The notes below the pieces were generated by a model. It was given only the letters and a program-made list of their open reading frames with translations, did no database searches and was not told the origin of the DNA. The translations under genes were made by a program, and so were the position numbers. From Ehretia macrophylla (lineage: Eukaryota > Streptophyta > Magnoliopsida > Boraginales > Ehretiaceae): DNA of 64,000 nt. Below are positions 12,122-25,130 of the stretch, one piece after another (position 1 is the stretch's first letter; every line of letters starts with the position of its first letter). The DNA is taken from positions 44,191,818-44,255,817 of the forward strand of contig CM075783.1 of the NCBI GenBank assembly GCA_037974665.1, in the 5' to 3' direction.

Positions 12122-15100
12122 TGTGAGGCCCGACCTCGATTTGTGTGTGATACCTCATTTTGTGTGCCCTAACCTAGATTTGCGTGCCTTGACCTAGGTT
12201 CAAGAATTGTATTTCGTTTTGTGTGCCTTGCATTGAATTACGTGCATTCATTAAGGTTGCGTGCATTTTTTGCATTCATCTCGTAGTTCGTGCCGTACCT
12301 CATAGTGTGTGCCTTAAACCTAAGAAAGCGTGCCCTCACGCTAATCAAGAAAGCATCTTACATGAAGCACTAGGTCATTAATTAATCCTACAAATTCCAC
12401 TAACTAATATTAAATTACTAATTCAACCACTAGAAGACAAAATCTCACAAAAAGCTAGACATTTCTTATTCTTTATTCTTTATTCTTTATTCTTTTGCAC
12501 TTTCAAACATACAATTAATTAATGCCCAAAAGATGACAAAAAAAATCAGATTTCTACATGCCTTGGCCAACCACTTGTTGGGCTTTGTGATTGCTTTGCT
12601 TAATTCAATTTAATTCCTAGACAATCTATGACAATTCTATGACACAAATGCATAAAAACTAGCTCAAAACCCTCCCCAAAGCTCCACCAATCTCGACATA
12701 AGCTCCTTGCTCATGCTAGGAATTTCAAATGCTTCTTGAAGATACAAAAATATGAATTGCAAAGCTCAAGGCCGACATATGCATCAATATTTGCAAAAGC
12801 TTTCATTTTTTTTCTTCATTTCTCTCATTTCCTCACATTTCTCTCTCTCCCTCTCATTCTTCTCTCTCTCTCTCTCTCTTGGCTTTGGCTGAGTTCATAC
12901 ACTCCATAGCTAATCTTCATCATTCCATGGTTCATCAAGGCAAGCTAGAAGCTAAGAAGCTCGACTAAGCAAGCTAAGTTGCAAGAAAGCTTACATGCAA
13001 GCTTATTGAACTTCCATTTCGGTTTAGGTGAGTTTGCTAGCTTCCATTTCTTTTCTTCTTGTTCTAACCACATGCACCTACTAAGAACTTGGTTACTAAG
13101 CTAGGAAACTAGAGAGAAATCGAGTGGTGTCTCGGCTAAGCAAGGAAAAGAGTCAACCTTGTGCTTCATAAAAGTCTTGTGCATCTTCTTGTTGTTTTGC
13201 TAAGGTGAGGGCTAAAACTTCTTGAAAATCTTTCAAAAAACCACATGCATGCTCTTAAAGGTTTAGCTTTGCTTCTGTACTTGAGATATATGTGTGTTCA
13301 TAAGCTTTCACAACCATGCATGGCAAGATTTTGGCCAGAAGGTGATGATAGATGAAATCGGGTTTGTGACAGCTATCTGTCTTGTTGGTGCGAGGTGATT
13401 TTGGCTAGGTAAATGATGTTTAAAATGCGTGAAAATTGGTAGGTGACTAGTTTTTCCAGTTCTGAACATTTTTCACAGAAATAGACCAAAGCTAATGTTG
13501 ACTCTAAGGTCCTCAAAATGGCAAATCATTAAAATGTATCCAAATCTAGAAAGTCTGGAAAAATGAAGCAGGTTTTGGAAAATTCACTGACCTTGTGGAA
13601 CAAACTAGTTTTGACTTAGTACATGACATCTAAAATGCATGAAAGTTTGTTTGCTGATAGATTTTTCAGTTCTGGACATTTTTGTCAGAAATGGACTAAG
13701 GCTAAATCTGACACTAAGGATCTCAAAAATGACAAGAAATGAAATGAGTGCAAATCTGAACAGGTTTGGGTAGTTTCACTGTTTTGGCTATAACTATTGA
13801 ACTCGAACTCCAAATGATGCGAGGTTTGTTTCTCAATGTAGTTCACTTCTTAAGATTTAATTTGACATCTTATTCAATGGATTTGGAGATTGTTTGCTTG
13901 TCTTAATGATTGTGAGAAACAACCCATTGCAGTGAGGGTTTCACTTAGTGATATGCTTAGAAAAATTGTTGTAACTCCTCTTGTTGAATTAAATGCTTGG
14001 GATTGTGGCATTAGGATGTTGTGTGGATTGTTTTGAATACTTGAGGATGTTTGAATTAATCGATGCATGGCTTGAGATTGATTTTGAGTTGACTTGGGGC
14101 TTAGTCGCACGGGTAAGCGCGAAATAGAAACCCTAGTGACTAGGTAAATTCACTAAGTGTTGATCCTATGAATATCGTGTTTAATTATATGTTTAGTAGG
14201 CTGCTTGTAGTTGCCATTGTAGCCCTAAATGCGATCTTGATGATTACAAATTGACATGTAGGTTTTTCTTGCACCCGTACCCACGTAGATGTTGTTGCAT
14301 GTTGAATAATCTTATTATTTGATTACGTGAACTTAGAAATAAGTTATATGGCTTGATTTACATACGTTACATGGCTGCCCGTTTAATGTACATATAACTC
14401 CATGTGCCTTTCAAGTGAAATTACTTGTCTTATCGTGCCTCGCTTGTTTAGTTGTCAATGTGCAATCTTATGACTACACGGAGGAAACCTACTTTGTTGT
14501 CCTCCTAATGTGATATATTAAATGTCATAAATGTGCATTGCATACAAGGTTGCAACCTTTCATTCTGGCGTGGTAGCGTTCACGCACATCGAATGGCATC
14601 GGGCTTGCCGGTGCAACCGTGACTACCATTGTCCAATTCCCTCTCTCGCTTGGGGGCTAGACTTCCTCGGAGAGTTGGGTCGTAGGATTTCGGGGTACAT
14701 CCGGAGTACACCCACTTGGCGAGATAAGGGGATGATTTGAAGTCGGCCGCAACAACTGATACTGGAAATGAACTGAGAGCAAAAGCTCACCGTATCCTTT
14801 TTACTATGTGTATAAGTACTCTCGCTTGGTTCCTAGAGGACCTTGGGGTGGAAAGATGGGTAATTGTGTTCCTTTACTTTTATATTATTGTTATGTACTT
14901 ATTTGTGATATATTCATGCTTGCAAAAAAGGGTTTTCATAAGTTGAACCGGAAAATGAGTTTCAAAACCTATTTCTCGTTTCCCCTCGCTGAGTTCATAA
15001 GGACTCACCCTCTTTTATTATCTCAGGTGAAGAAGATCAAGAACAGGTACCCGAGGACGACGTGCCTAATGATGATTCCTCGGAATGATTGCCTGTCCTA

Positions 15101-15703
15101 TGTGCTTTGCTTGATTATGGACATTTGTGAACACTATGCTACTTGAAGACTATTTCTTTTCATGTTGCTTAATGTTTGTAATGTAAAAGACCCCCGTTGT
15201 AATTTAGGGTCTAATTTTGGTTTGTAATAATAATAACTAGACAGACACTACTATGGTCGTTTTGCTATTGTCATTGGCTAGTATCTATCATAAGATTATG
15301 AAGTATCAGGTAAGGACTAAGTAAAATGAACCTATCCAATCTTAAGCAGGTATTCATTGTTAAGCCAAGATCAACAGGTACTTCTGTAACAAGAACAAAC
15401 AAACAAACGAGACATAGCATCATGCTAGGTTATTAATCAAACTAGACTTCGAGATAACTAGTAGGCGTTTCAATTGATGGTAAATAGTAATCTTAGTTGG
15501 AAATGAAATTTGAGGCGTTTAGAGAATTAGGTAAAACCAAATAGCCCAATTACAGCCGTTATGCTGCCGATTTTTCAAAAAAAATTGGAGTTTAGGCCAA
15601 AACGTTAAGTGTTAAATTTTCATGAACAGTTAAGTACGAGATAGACTTGAATGTTTAGATCACACCCTAGTCTAACCTTTATAGGCCGGGTTGGGGCGTG
15701 ACA
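12122..15703 (+). repeat. LTR of element A (~3.6 kb)
   Basis: It begins TGTGAGGCCCGACCTCG and ends GGTTGGGGCGTGACA, the TG...CA form of a gypsy LTR. Long LTRs of this size are typical of the Tekay/Del lineage. It contains a TC-rich microsatellite around 12840-12882. A block with TAGGATTTCGGGGTACATCC around 14690 and GAGTTCATAAGGACTCACCC around 14990 is shared with LTRs B and C. The last 250 bases carry a region, CCCTAGTCTAACC...GGGTTGGGGCGTGA, common to A, B and C. Short open frames within it are not conserved as proteins and are not annotated. Confidence 0.9.
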
Positions 15704-15717
15704 CCCTATAAAAGGAA

Positions 15718-15729
15718 TGGTATCAAAAC
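15718..15729 (+). other. Primer-binding site of element A (initiator Met-tRNA type)
   Basis: The sequence TGGTATCAAAAC lies 14 bases inside the LTR end. It is close to TGGTATCAGAGC, the complement of the 3' end of plant initiator methionine tRNA, which primes reverse transcription in most plant gypsy elements. Confidence 0.7.
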
Positions 15730-15964
15730 TTAGATTGCTTAAGCCGGGTTTAACTCTCGGACCTTGGGTAGAGCCCTAAGGTAATTAGGATGACTTGTCT
15801 ATATGTTATTGTGTGATAATGTTAAATGTGCCTTCTATGTTCTATGTGCTTAAGTGACTAACATGTCTTAATTGTTTCTAGAATTATGTATCTATATTAT
15901 CTTATGCATTAAATTCTTGTTTGTCGTATTTCAATAAATTGTGCATCGTAATCTGTGCCTATAG

Positions 15965-16790
15965 ATGGCTGGCCCTAGTACCCGCACTACTAATAGGAGC
16001 AATGGACCTCAAGAGACCGGTGATGCTTATCAAACTAATCCTGGCATAACTATGTTTAACATGATGGCAAATGCCATGGATCGCGTGTCACGTGTGATGG
16101 AACGTCAAGATGCACGTGAAGCTAACAACAATAACAACAGGAATGATGGTAACAATCGGAGACATAGCATAATGAGGGAGTTCCTTGATTTTCGCCCGTC
16201 CAAATTCCACGGGGAAGCTGATGATGAGAAAGCGGAGGCTTGGCTGTCCGAGATCGAGAGGATTTTCAGGCCACTTGATTATACTGATGAAGAAAAGGTG
16301 GAGTTTGCTGTGTTTCTGTTGCACGGGGATGCTGAGCATTGGTGGCACACTGTGGAAAACTGATCAGACACCTCGCTTGTGGGGTAATTTCTTTAAGGCA
16401 TTCAAGGAGAAATATGTACCTGAAGTTTCCAAGCAGAGGTAGATTGAGGAGTTCATGCACTTGAACCAGGGTAACATGATAGTGGCCCAGTACGAGGCTC
16501 GTTTTGACTGGCTGTCCCGCTATGCTCAATATATGGTTAGTACTCCGGAGGCAAAGATGCGGAAATTTACGACCGGATTGAGGCCAGAGATTTAGGACCA
16601 GTTGGCTTCGCATGACTTCGATACATATTCTGCTCTCTTGGCTGCTGCTTCCCGAGTTGAGAAGAGAAAACTTGATAGAGCCGGTTCGAGTCAGCCGAAC
16701 AAGAAACCATACCAGCCTTCAGGTCAACAGAGGAAATTCCAGGGACAGAGTCATAGCCAGGGCCAGAGCCAGAACAAACCAGTGAAAAAC
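15965..16790 (+). pseudogene. gag fragment of element A
   Basis: The start region encodes MAGPSTRTTNR, followed by an asparagine-rich stretch and a typical gypsy capsid segment with the motifs AWLSEIERIF and GDAEHWWHTVE. The matching region of element B starts at 37792 with nearly the same residues. Capsid would package the element RNA. This copy is a fossil, is broken in more than one place, and does not reach the zinc knuckle. Confidence 0.85.
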
Positions 16791-18521
16791 CGTGGGTTTT
16801 GATAATAGAAATGGGATGGATTAGGTTGTCGTCCTTTTCATGGCTCACGACGTACGATGCAGGACAAAAAAAAAGCACAAAAGAAGAAAAGTGTCCCAAA
16901 ACGGATGAAAACGTTCAATTTTGGGCTCTGAAAATAGACGCAGCCAAGCAGGATTGCTTCCCCTTTCGTAGAGCTGTCGAACAGCTTTCCAACTGTATGT
17001 TGTGCGCCGCGTAACTCCTTACGAATCAAAAGTTATGGGCACCAGAGTGACGGAGACCTGGTCTAAAGCCCCACGCCCTCGGTTTGCGAGCCCAGCCTTT
17101 ACGCGAAGTGAATTTGTCTTGCCCAAGGTACCGTGGGATTCGAAAATAGAAATGTGATGGATTAGGTTGTTGTCCTTTTCACAACTCACGATGTACGATA
17201 TGGAACAGAAAAACAGCATAAAAGAAGAAAAATGTCCCAAAACTGATGAAAACATTCGATTTTGGTCGTAGAAAATAGTTGCAGCCAAGCAGGCTTGCTA
17301 CCCCCGTCGTAGAGCTCCCGGAGAGCTTTCCAACGGTATGCTGTGCGCCGCGTAACTCCTTACGGATCAAAAGTTATGGGCACTAGAGCGATAGATACCT
17401 GGTCATAAGCCCTACGCCCTCAGTTTGCGGGCCCAGCCTCTACGTGAAGTGAATTTGTCTTGCCCAAGGTGCTGTGGGATTCAGTAACAGAATGTGATAG
17501 ATTATGTTGTTATCCTTTTTGCGACTCACGATGTACGATCTAGGATAAAAAACAGCGCAAAAATGAAAAAGTGTCTCGAATCTGATGAAAACGTTCAATT
17601 TTGGACTCTAAAAACAAGCGCATCTAAGCAGGCTTGATGCCTTTGTCGTAGAGCTCTCGGAGAGCTTTCCAACGGTATATTGTGCGCCGCGTAACTCCTT
17701 ACGGATCAAAAGTTATGGGCACCGGAGCGACAGATACCTAGTCACAAACCGCACGCACTCGGTTTGCGTGCCCAACCTCTACGTGAAACGAAGTTGTCTT
17801 GCCCGAGGTGTCATGGGATTTGGTAATAGAAATGTGATTGATTAGGTTATTGTCCTTTTCGCGGCTCACGACGTACGATCCGGGACTAAAAAATAGCGTA
17901 AAAGAACAAAAGTATCCTGAAACTAATAAAAACGTTCGATTTTGGGCTTCGAAAACAGGCGCAGCCGAGCAGGCTTGAATCTCCCGTTGTAGACCTCTCG
18001 GAGAGCTTTCCAACGGTATGCTATGCGCCGCTTAACTCCTTACGGATCAAAAGTTATGGGCAAATGAGTGACGGAGACCTAGTCCTAAGCCCCACGCCCT
18101 CGGTTTGCGGGCCCAGTCTCTACATGATGCAAAGTTGTCTTGCCCAAGGTACCGTGGGATACGATAATAAAAATGTGATGAATTAGGTTGTCGTCCTTTT
18201 CACGACTCACGACGTACGATCCGGTACCGAAAAATAGCGCAAAACAAGAAAAGTATCCCAAAATGGATGAAAATGTTCGATTTTGGGCTTCGAAAATAGG
18301 TACAACCGAGCAGAATTATTGCCCCCATCGTAGAGCTCTCAGAGAGCTTTCTAACGGTATTCTATGCGCCGTGTAACTCCTTACGGATCAAAACTTATGG
18401 GCACCGGAGCGACGAAGACATGGTCCCAAGCCGGACGCCCTCGGTTTGTGGGCCCAGCCTCTACATGAAGCGCAGTTGTCATGCCCAAGGTGCCATAGGA
18501 TTCGATAATAGAAATGTGAAG
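16791..18521. repeat. 340-bp satellite segment S2
   Basis: Five monomers of the same family as S1. The first begins inside a unit at CCGTGGG/GATAATAGAAATGG and the last stops at AATAGAAATGTGAAG, where solo LTR D starts. From about 17.7 kb the monomer variants match, in order, those from about 26.15 kb in S3. Examples are GTGATTGATTAGG, AAAAGAACAAAAGTAT, CTACATGATGC and GATCCGGTAC. Confidence 0.95.
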
Positions 18522-21157
18522 TGTGATACCCCGAACCTGGGATGTATTCAATAGCATTTAAAGTTCATTTAAATTGCATTTTATTGACCTTTCACCTTCT
18601 TTGACCAAACTAGTTGACTTTTCATCTACATTGACCAACTAGGACAAGGTGGGAATTTTTGAAATGTTTAATAAAAGGCAAACTTGGGATTAGAAATAAA
18701 AAAATGCAATGTTAAGTTAGTCAAATTTTGGGTCAACTTTGGAATTATATTTGAACCAATTGGGGAAGATTTAGGTAGAAAATTATATATGGTTGGAAAG
18801 CTCTATGTGTCTAGTTTCTGAGGCTTCAAACCGTTCGTGAATTGGAGTTTTCTAGAATAAGTTATGGCCATTTTTGTAAGGTCGCACATAGCTGTTTTGG
18901 TTTAGCGGGTTGACCGAATCTTTGACCTTTGACTTCTTGTCATTTTTTTTTTCCTAAATAAGCAGAATGCAAACGAAAAAATAGAGAAGAAAGGCTTGAA
19001 GCCATGAGGAAAAGAAAGAGAAAAAGAAAAAAAATTTCAAAACAAATCATCAAATCTTCGCGTGAGCTTGCACGAGGTGGTTTCCGAGGCATCCTACGAG
19101 GTTTCCGTAGCGTCTAGGAGCATCTAAGGTGAGGGTTTCATCGTTATTTGCGCATTTGAAAATGTTGAACATAAACTTTAATTTTTGTGATTTAACCGTA
19201 GGTTGTTATTTTGTCTGTTTCATTGCTTAAAGTATGTTCCCTAGCAATCATAGAACACGTATTTATAGCTTTTTAACATTTTCTGCGGTTGAATATTGAA
19301 ATTGAAATATAAATTGTTAGTTGAATAGTATTTTATGAATAGTAAACCCTTGAAACGATAAAGTTGCGTTGTTATGCTGTCTGTTGATGTGAAAAGGTGC
19401 TAGGTATGCTAGAATGCCTAAATGCATGATTTGTTTAGGTTGCGTAATGGAAAAAATGAGAAAAATGCCTTGGTGAAAGTCGGGGTCGTTTAGGTCAAGT
19501 TTAGCGTTTTCTCGTTTTGCGTGATGAAATTGTTTCGGGAGGCCATGGAAGCACTTTTGGTGCGATTATGGCATTGGTTGGGTGTTTCGTTAGTATAGTT
19601 GTAGTTCAAACGAGCAAAGGGGGAAATCGGGACTTTGCGTGAATTCCAAGGTTAAGTAGGGTTTCGGGGTCTTTAGACGTGCCTTATAGTGACCTAGGAG
19701 GATTGGTGAAGTCGGTTTCCAAAACTCGTGGCTCGTTTGAAAGTAGTAGAGTTTGGTAAGTTGGGGTCATTTTCATGATTTTGTGTGTTTTCATAGAATA
19801 TTGCTTATAGAATGCTTATATTGCTTATAGAATGCTTATGTTGCCTATAGAATGCTTATAATGCCTATAGAATACTTGTTATTGCTTGATAATGTTAGTT
19901 GGTGTTGTTCTTGTTACTTGTTTGATTGTAAATGCTTGTTAATGCTTATTACGCTTGTTAGAGTTGATTATTGATTGAAATGTTTAACAATTGTTGATAA
20001 TGCTTGATATCTCGTTTATCTCCTCTATTCTGTATTGTTGTGCTATCGCTTGTTTATCGCCTTGTATCGAGTCTTGCATTGCATAGTGTCAGCGCGTGAG
20101 TGATGGGCCTCTCTGCGTAGCCTCGGGTTGTTAGTGTTGGTTGCTCTAGCTCCGTAGCTATTCCCTCTTCTCGCTTGGGTTGCCTCCTAGGGAGACTTGG
20201 GTCGTAGATTGATGGATACTTCTGGGGTATTCCAAACTGGTGTTATAAGGTGGTTGCGCACTTATTGTCATCGTTGTCAACATCAAGCTCGAGATTGATG
20301 TATCGCTCGTGAAATGGTACACTGCTCGTATGAGTGAACCATAGCCTTCAGAGTGTGGTATAGCTTTGAATGGTTGTGTTAATGCTTTCAATAATTGCTT
20401 ATTGTATTGATTGTTTGTCTTGATTGCTTATTTATCAGTTATATTGCTTAACTGTCTTATTTGCATTGCACGACTTTCTTTCTCTCCAATTCGATATCTG
20501 TCTCGCCCTCACTGAGTATATGTGTTGTGTATACTCACTACTCACCACCACATTTCAGGAAATGTCATGTTAGTTGGAAAGTTCGTGATTTCGTGAAAGT
20601 TCGTTGCCTGAAGAGTTGTCTTGCGTGCCTATGTGGCTTGAGTGTCGAAGTTTGTAAAGATGTATGTTCATATGTTGTTTGTATTTATTGTCAAAAGAAA
20701 TGTAATTTAAATTTAGCTAAGTAGCTGAGGTGAATTGATAAGCTAGTTTATGTAATCAGTTAGCATAGCTTAACTTCAATGCATGTCTGTAATGTCCAAA
20801 GGAAAAGAGTTATAATGGCATGATAGTTTATTTTATGCAGTAGCTTAGTATGGTTTAACCGTCTAGTTCGAATGTACTTGTCAAAAATGAAAAGAGATAG
20901 GTTAGCTTTTAAATTGGAAATGTATGTATACTTGCTGAGTTTAATTTGTTGAGAACCGAGGCTCGGATGGCCTTGAGGTGGTTTTGAATGTTTGGACATG
21001 GTATTGGTCCACTTATATGCCATCGCAAGTTTTACATTTCGCCTAGAGCAGGGGAGACTCCGTCCGTTTTCCCTGAAAATTATGCCCGGGTTTAGTTTGG
21101 GTTGTGATTAGATCGATTGATAGAACTCCCGGTCTCGAGAGGGATCGAGGTGTTACA
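18522..21157 (+). mobile_element. Solo LTR D (2.6 kb, chromovirus-like)
   Basis: It begins TGTGATACCCCGAACC and ends GATCGAGGTGTTACA. The flanking 5-bp direct repeats TGAAG (18517-18521) and TGATG (21158-21162) match at four of five positions, so a complete LTR sits in a monomer with no internal region. It is a different family from LTRs A, B and C. It does share their layout, with CTTGGGTCGTAG near 20190 and an ACTGAGTATATGTG...ACTCACTACTC region near 20510 that parallels GAGTTCATAAGGACTCACCC in the others. From this I infer plus orientation and the same broad Tekay-like lineage. The paralogous unoccupied site is visible at about 26868. Confidence 0.85.
19801..19880. repeat. 20-bp tandem repeat within solo LTR D
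   Basis: Four tandem copies of a 20-bp unit, TTGCTTATAGAATGCTTATA with a few substitutions. Looser TTGCTTGTTAATGC-like sequence continues to about 20000. Such repeats are common in the variable part of plant LTRs. Confidence 0.85.
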
Positions 21158-23756
21158 TGATGGATTAGGTTGTTGTCCTTTTCGTCGCTCACGACGTACG
21201 ATTCGGGACGAAAAAACAGCGCAAAATCAGAAAAGTGTCCCGAAACTGATGAAAACGTTCAATTTTGGGCTCCGAAAATAGGCACAGCCAAGTAGGATTG
21301 CTTCCCCCTTCGTAGAGCTGTCGGAGAGCTTTCCAACTGTATGTTGTGCGCCATGTAACTCCTTATGGAACAAAAGTTATGGGCACCGGAGCGACGGAGA
21401 CCTGGTCCTAAGCCCCACGCCCTCTATTTGCGGGCCCAGCCTCTACATGAAGTGAATTTGTCTTGCCTAAGGTGCCGTGGGATTCGATAATAGAAATGTG
21501 ATGGATTAGGTTATTATCCTTTTCGCTGCTCACGAAGTACGATCTGGGACAGAAAAACAGCACAAAAGAAGAAAAGCATCCCGAAACTGATTAAAACCGT
21601 CGATTTTGGGCGTCGAAAATAGGCATAGCTGAGCAGGTTTGCTAGCACTGTCGTAGAGCTCTCGGAGAGCTTTCCAACAGTATGCCGTGCATCACGTAAC
21701 TCCTTACGGATCAAAAGTTATGGGCACCGAAACGACGGAGACCTAGTCCCAAGCCCCACACCCTCAGTTTGCTGGCCCAGCCTCTACGTGAAGTGAAGTT
21801 GTCTTACCCAAGGTACTGTGGGATTCAGAAATAGAAATGTGATGAATTAGGTTGTCGTCCTTTTCGTTGCTCACGATGTACGATCCGGGATGGAAAAGCA
21901 GCGCAATTGAAGAAAAATGTCCCGAAACTAATGACAACATTTGATTTTTGGGCTACGAAAACACGCGCAGCCTAGCAGGCTTGCTGTCAATGTCGTAGAG
22001 CTCTTGGAGAGCTTTCCAACGGTATGCTGTGCGCCACGTAATGCGTTACGGATAAAAAGTTTAAGGCACGCGAGCGACGGATACCTGGTCACAAGCCCTA
22101 CGCCCTCGCTTTACGGGCCCAGCCTCTATGTAAAGTGTAGTTGTCATGCCTAAGGTGTCGTGGGATTCGGTAATAGAAATTTGATACATTAGGTTAACGT
22201 CCTTTTCGTGGCTGACGAAGTACGATCCGGGATGGAAAAACAGCGCAAAAGAAGAAAAATATCCCGAAACTGATAAAAACATTCGATTTTGGCCTCCGAA
22301 AACAGGCGTAGCCGAGCAAGCTTGATGTCCTCGTCGTAGAGCTCTCGGAGAGCTTTCCAACGGTAAGTTGTGCGCTGCGTAACTCCTTACGGATCAAAAG
22401 TTATGGGCAAAGGAGCGTAGGAGACCTGGTCCCAAGCCCCATGCCCTCAGTTTGTGGGCCCAGCCTCTACGTGAAGCGAAGTTGTCTTGCCCAAGGTGCT
22501 GTGGGATTCGATAATAGAAACGTGATGGATTAGGTTGTCGTCTTTTCTAGGCTCACGACGTACGATCCGGGAAGAAAAAACAGCGCAAGAGGAGAAAAGT
22601 GTCCAGAAACTATTGAAAATGTTCAATTTTGGGTTTCAAAAACAGGTACAGCCGAGAAGGCTTACTGCCCCCCTCGTAGAGCTCTTAAAGAGCTTTCCAA
22701 CGGTATGCTGTGCGCCGCGTAACTCCTTACGGATCAAAAGTTATGGGCACCGGAGTGACGGAGACCTGGTCCTAAGCCCCACTCCCTCGGTTTGCGGGCC
22801 CAGCTTCTACATGAAACGTAGTTGTCTTGCCCAAGGTGTCGTGGGATTCGATAATATAAATATAATGGATTAGGTTGTTGTACTTTTCTAGGCTCACGAC
22901 GTACGATCCGGGAAAGATAAACAGCGCAAAAGAAGAAAAGTGTCCCAAAATTGATGAAAATGTTCAATTTTGGGCTCTGAAAATAGGCGGAGGTGAGCAG
23001 GCTGCCGACGGCCATCGTAGATCTCTCGGAGAGCTTTCTAACGGAATGCTGTGCGCCGCGTAACTCCTTGCAGATCTAAAGTTATGGGCACCGGAGCGAC
23101 GGAGACCTAGTCCCAAGCCCCACGCCTTCGGTTTGCCGGCCCAGCCTCTACGTGAAGCGAAGTTGTCTTAGCCAAGGTGCCGGGGGATTCGATAATAGAA
23201 ATGTGATGGATTAGGTTGCCATCCTTTTCGCGGCTCACGACGTGCGATCCGGGATCGTAAAACAGTACAAAAGTAGAAAAGTGTCCTAAAATTGATGAAA
23301 ACGTTCGATTTTGGGCTACAAAAATAGGCGCAGTCGGGCAGGCTTGCTACTCCCGTCGTAGAGCTCTCGGAGAGCTTTCCAACGGTATGCTGTGCGCCAC
23401 GTAACTCTTTACGGATCAAAAGTTATAGGCACCGGAGCGATAGATACTGGTCACAAGCCCCACGTCCTCGGTTTGCGGGCCCAGATTCTCCGTGAAGTGA
23501 AGTTGTCATGCCAAAGGTGTCGTAGGATTCGGTAATAGAAATTAGATTGATTAGGCTGTCGTTCTTTTCACGGCTGACGACGTACAATCGGGGACGAAAA
23601 AAAATGTAAAAGAAGAAAAGTGTCCTGAAACTGATGAAAACATTCGATTTTGGGCTATGAAAATAGGCGCAGCTAAGCGGGCTTGCTGCCCGGGTCGTAG
23701 AGCTCTCAGAGACCTTTCCAACGGTACGCTGTGCGCCGCGTAACCCCTTACGGATA

Positions 23757-25130
23757 AAAAATTATGTGCAAATGAGCGACGGAGACCTGGTCCTAAGCCC
23801 TAAGCCTTCAATTTGCGGGCCCAGCCTCTACGTGAAGTGAAGTTGTCTTGCCCTAGGTGCCGTGGGATTCGATAATAGATATGTGATGGATTAGGTTGTC
23901 GTCCTTTACTAGGCTCGCGACGTAATATTCGGGAAGGAAAAATAGCGCAAAAGAAGAAAAGTATTCTGAAACTTATGAAAATGTTCGATTTTGGGCTTAA
24001 AAAATAGGCACAACTGAGCAAGCTTGCTGAACTCGTCATAGAGCTCTCGGAGAGCTTTCCAACGGTATGTTGTGCACCGCGGAACTGCTTACGGATCAAA
24101 AGTTATGGGCACCGGAGCGACGGAGACCTGGTCCCAAGCCCCACGCCCATGGTTTGCAGGCCCAGCCTCTACGCGAAGCGATGTTGTCTTGCCCAAGGTG
24201 CCTTGGGATTCGATAATAGAAATGTGATGGATTGGGTTGTCGTCATTTTCGCGGCTCATGATGTACGATCTGAGACAGAAAAACAGCACAAAAGAAGAAA
24301 AGCATCCAAAAATTGATGAAAACCTTCGGCTTTGGGCTTCGAAAATAGGCACAGTCAAGCATGCTTTCTATCCCCGTCGTAGAGCTCTCGGAGAGCTTTC
24401 CAATGGTATGTTGTGCGCCATGTAACCCCTTACGGATCAAAAATTTTGTGCAAAGGAGCGACGGAGACCTGGTCCCAAGCCCTAAGCCCTCAATTTGGGG
24501 GCCCAGCCTCTACGTGAAGTGAAGTTGTCTTGCCTAAGGTGCCGTGGGATTTGTTAATAGAAATGTGATGGATTAGGTTGTCGTCCTTTACTAGGCTCAC
24601 GACGTACGATCCGGGAAGGAAAAATAACGCAAAAGAAGAAAAATATCCCAAAAACTGATGAAAATGTTCAATTTTGAGCTCCGAAAACAGGCGCAGCTGA
24701 GCAGGCTTGCTGCCCCTTTGTAGAGCTCTCGAAGAGCTTTCCAACGGTATCGTGTGCACTACGTAACTCCTTACAGATCAAAAGTTATGGGCACCGGAGC
24801 GACGGAGACCTTGTCCCAAGCCCCACCTCCTCGGTTTGCAGGCCCAGCCTTTACGCGAAGCGATGTTGTCTTGCCCAATGTGCCATGGGATTGGGTAATA
24901 GAAATGTGATGGATTGGGTTGTCGTCATTTTCACAGCTCACGATGTACGATCTAGGACAGAAAAACAACACGAAAGAAGAAAAACATCCCAAAACTAATG
25001 AAAACCTTCGATTTTGGGCATCGAAAATAGGCGCAACCGAGCAGGCTTGCTGACCCCGTCGTAGAGCTCTCAGAGAGCTTTCAACGGTATGCTGTGCCCA
25101 CGTAACTCCTTACGAATCAAAAGTTATGGG
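23757..25130. repeat. Two-monomer (682-bp) tandem repeat in S3
   Basis: Variants alternate every second monomer. GTCCTTTACTAGGCTC is at 23901 and 24583, and ATTGGGTTGTCGTCATTTTC is at 24231 and 24913; both pairs are 682 bp apart. The monomers with ATTGGG also share GATGTTGTCTTGCC and AAAACCTTCG. This is a local dimer superimposed on the 340-bp period. Confidence 0.8.

Larger units (their letters stand above)
12122..16796 (+). mobile_element. Element A: partial Ty3/gypsy chromovirus (Tekay/Del-like)
   Basis: A fossil LTR retrotransposon in the satellite. Its parts are one LTR (12122-15703), a primer-binding site (about 15718) and the beginning of gag (from about 15965). No protease, reverse transcriptase, integrase or second LTR is present in this copy, so it is broken. 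The Gag product resembles that of element B at 37.8-38.9 kb. The left edge interrupts a monomer after GAAGTGGTCT. The right edge meets satellite near 16790, where gag and monomer share CCGTGGG, and the array resumes roughly ten bases further along the monomer. The LTR is closest to nested LTR C, so A and C belong to one subfamily and B to another. Confidence 0.88.

Noticed and set aside
12840-12882. TC-rich stretch in LTR A (also near 34650 and 46870) as a promoter-type pyrimidine element of a host gene.
   Set aside because: It is a microsatellite inside LTRs at matching positions, so it belongs to the elements; no host gene follows.
13874-15146. Open frames inside the LTR of element A (around 14531-15146).
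   Set aside because: They match LTR blocks shared at DNA level with LTRs B and C, with the frame not maintained. They are regulatory or untranslated LTR sequence.
20158-21023. Open frames inside solo LTR D as possible host genes.
   Set aside because: They lie between LTR termini with matching target repeats, show no protein motif, and overlap the LTR block shared with the other elements.
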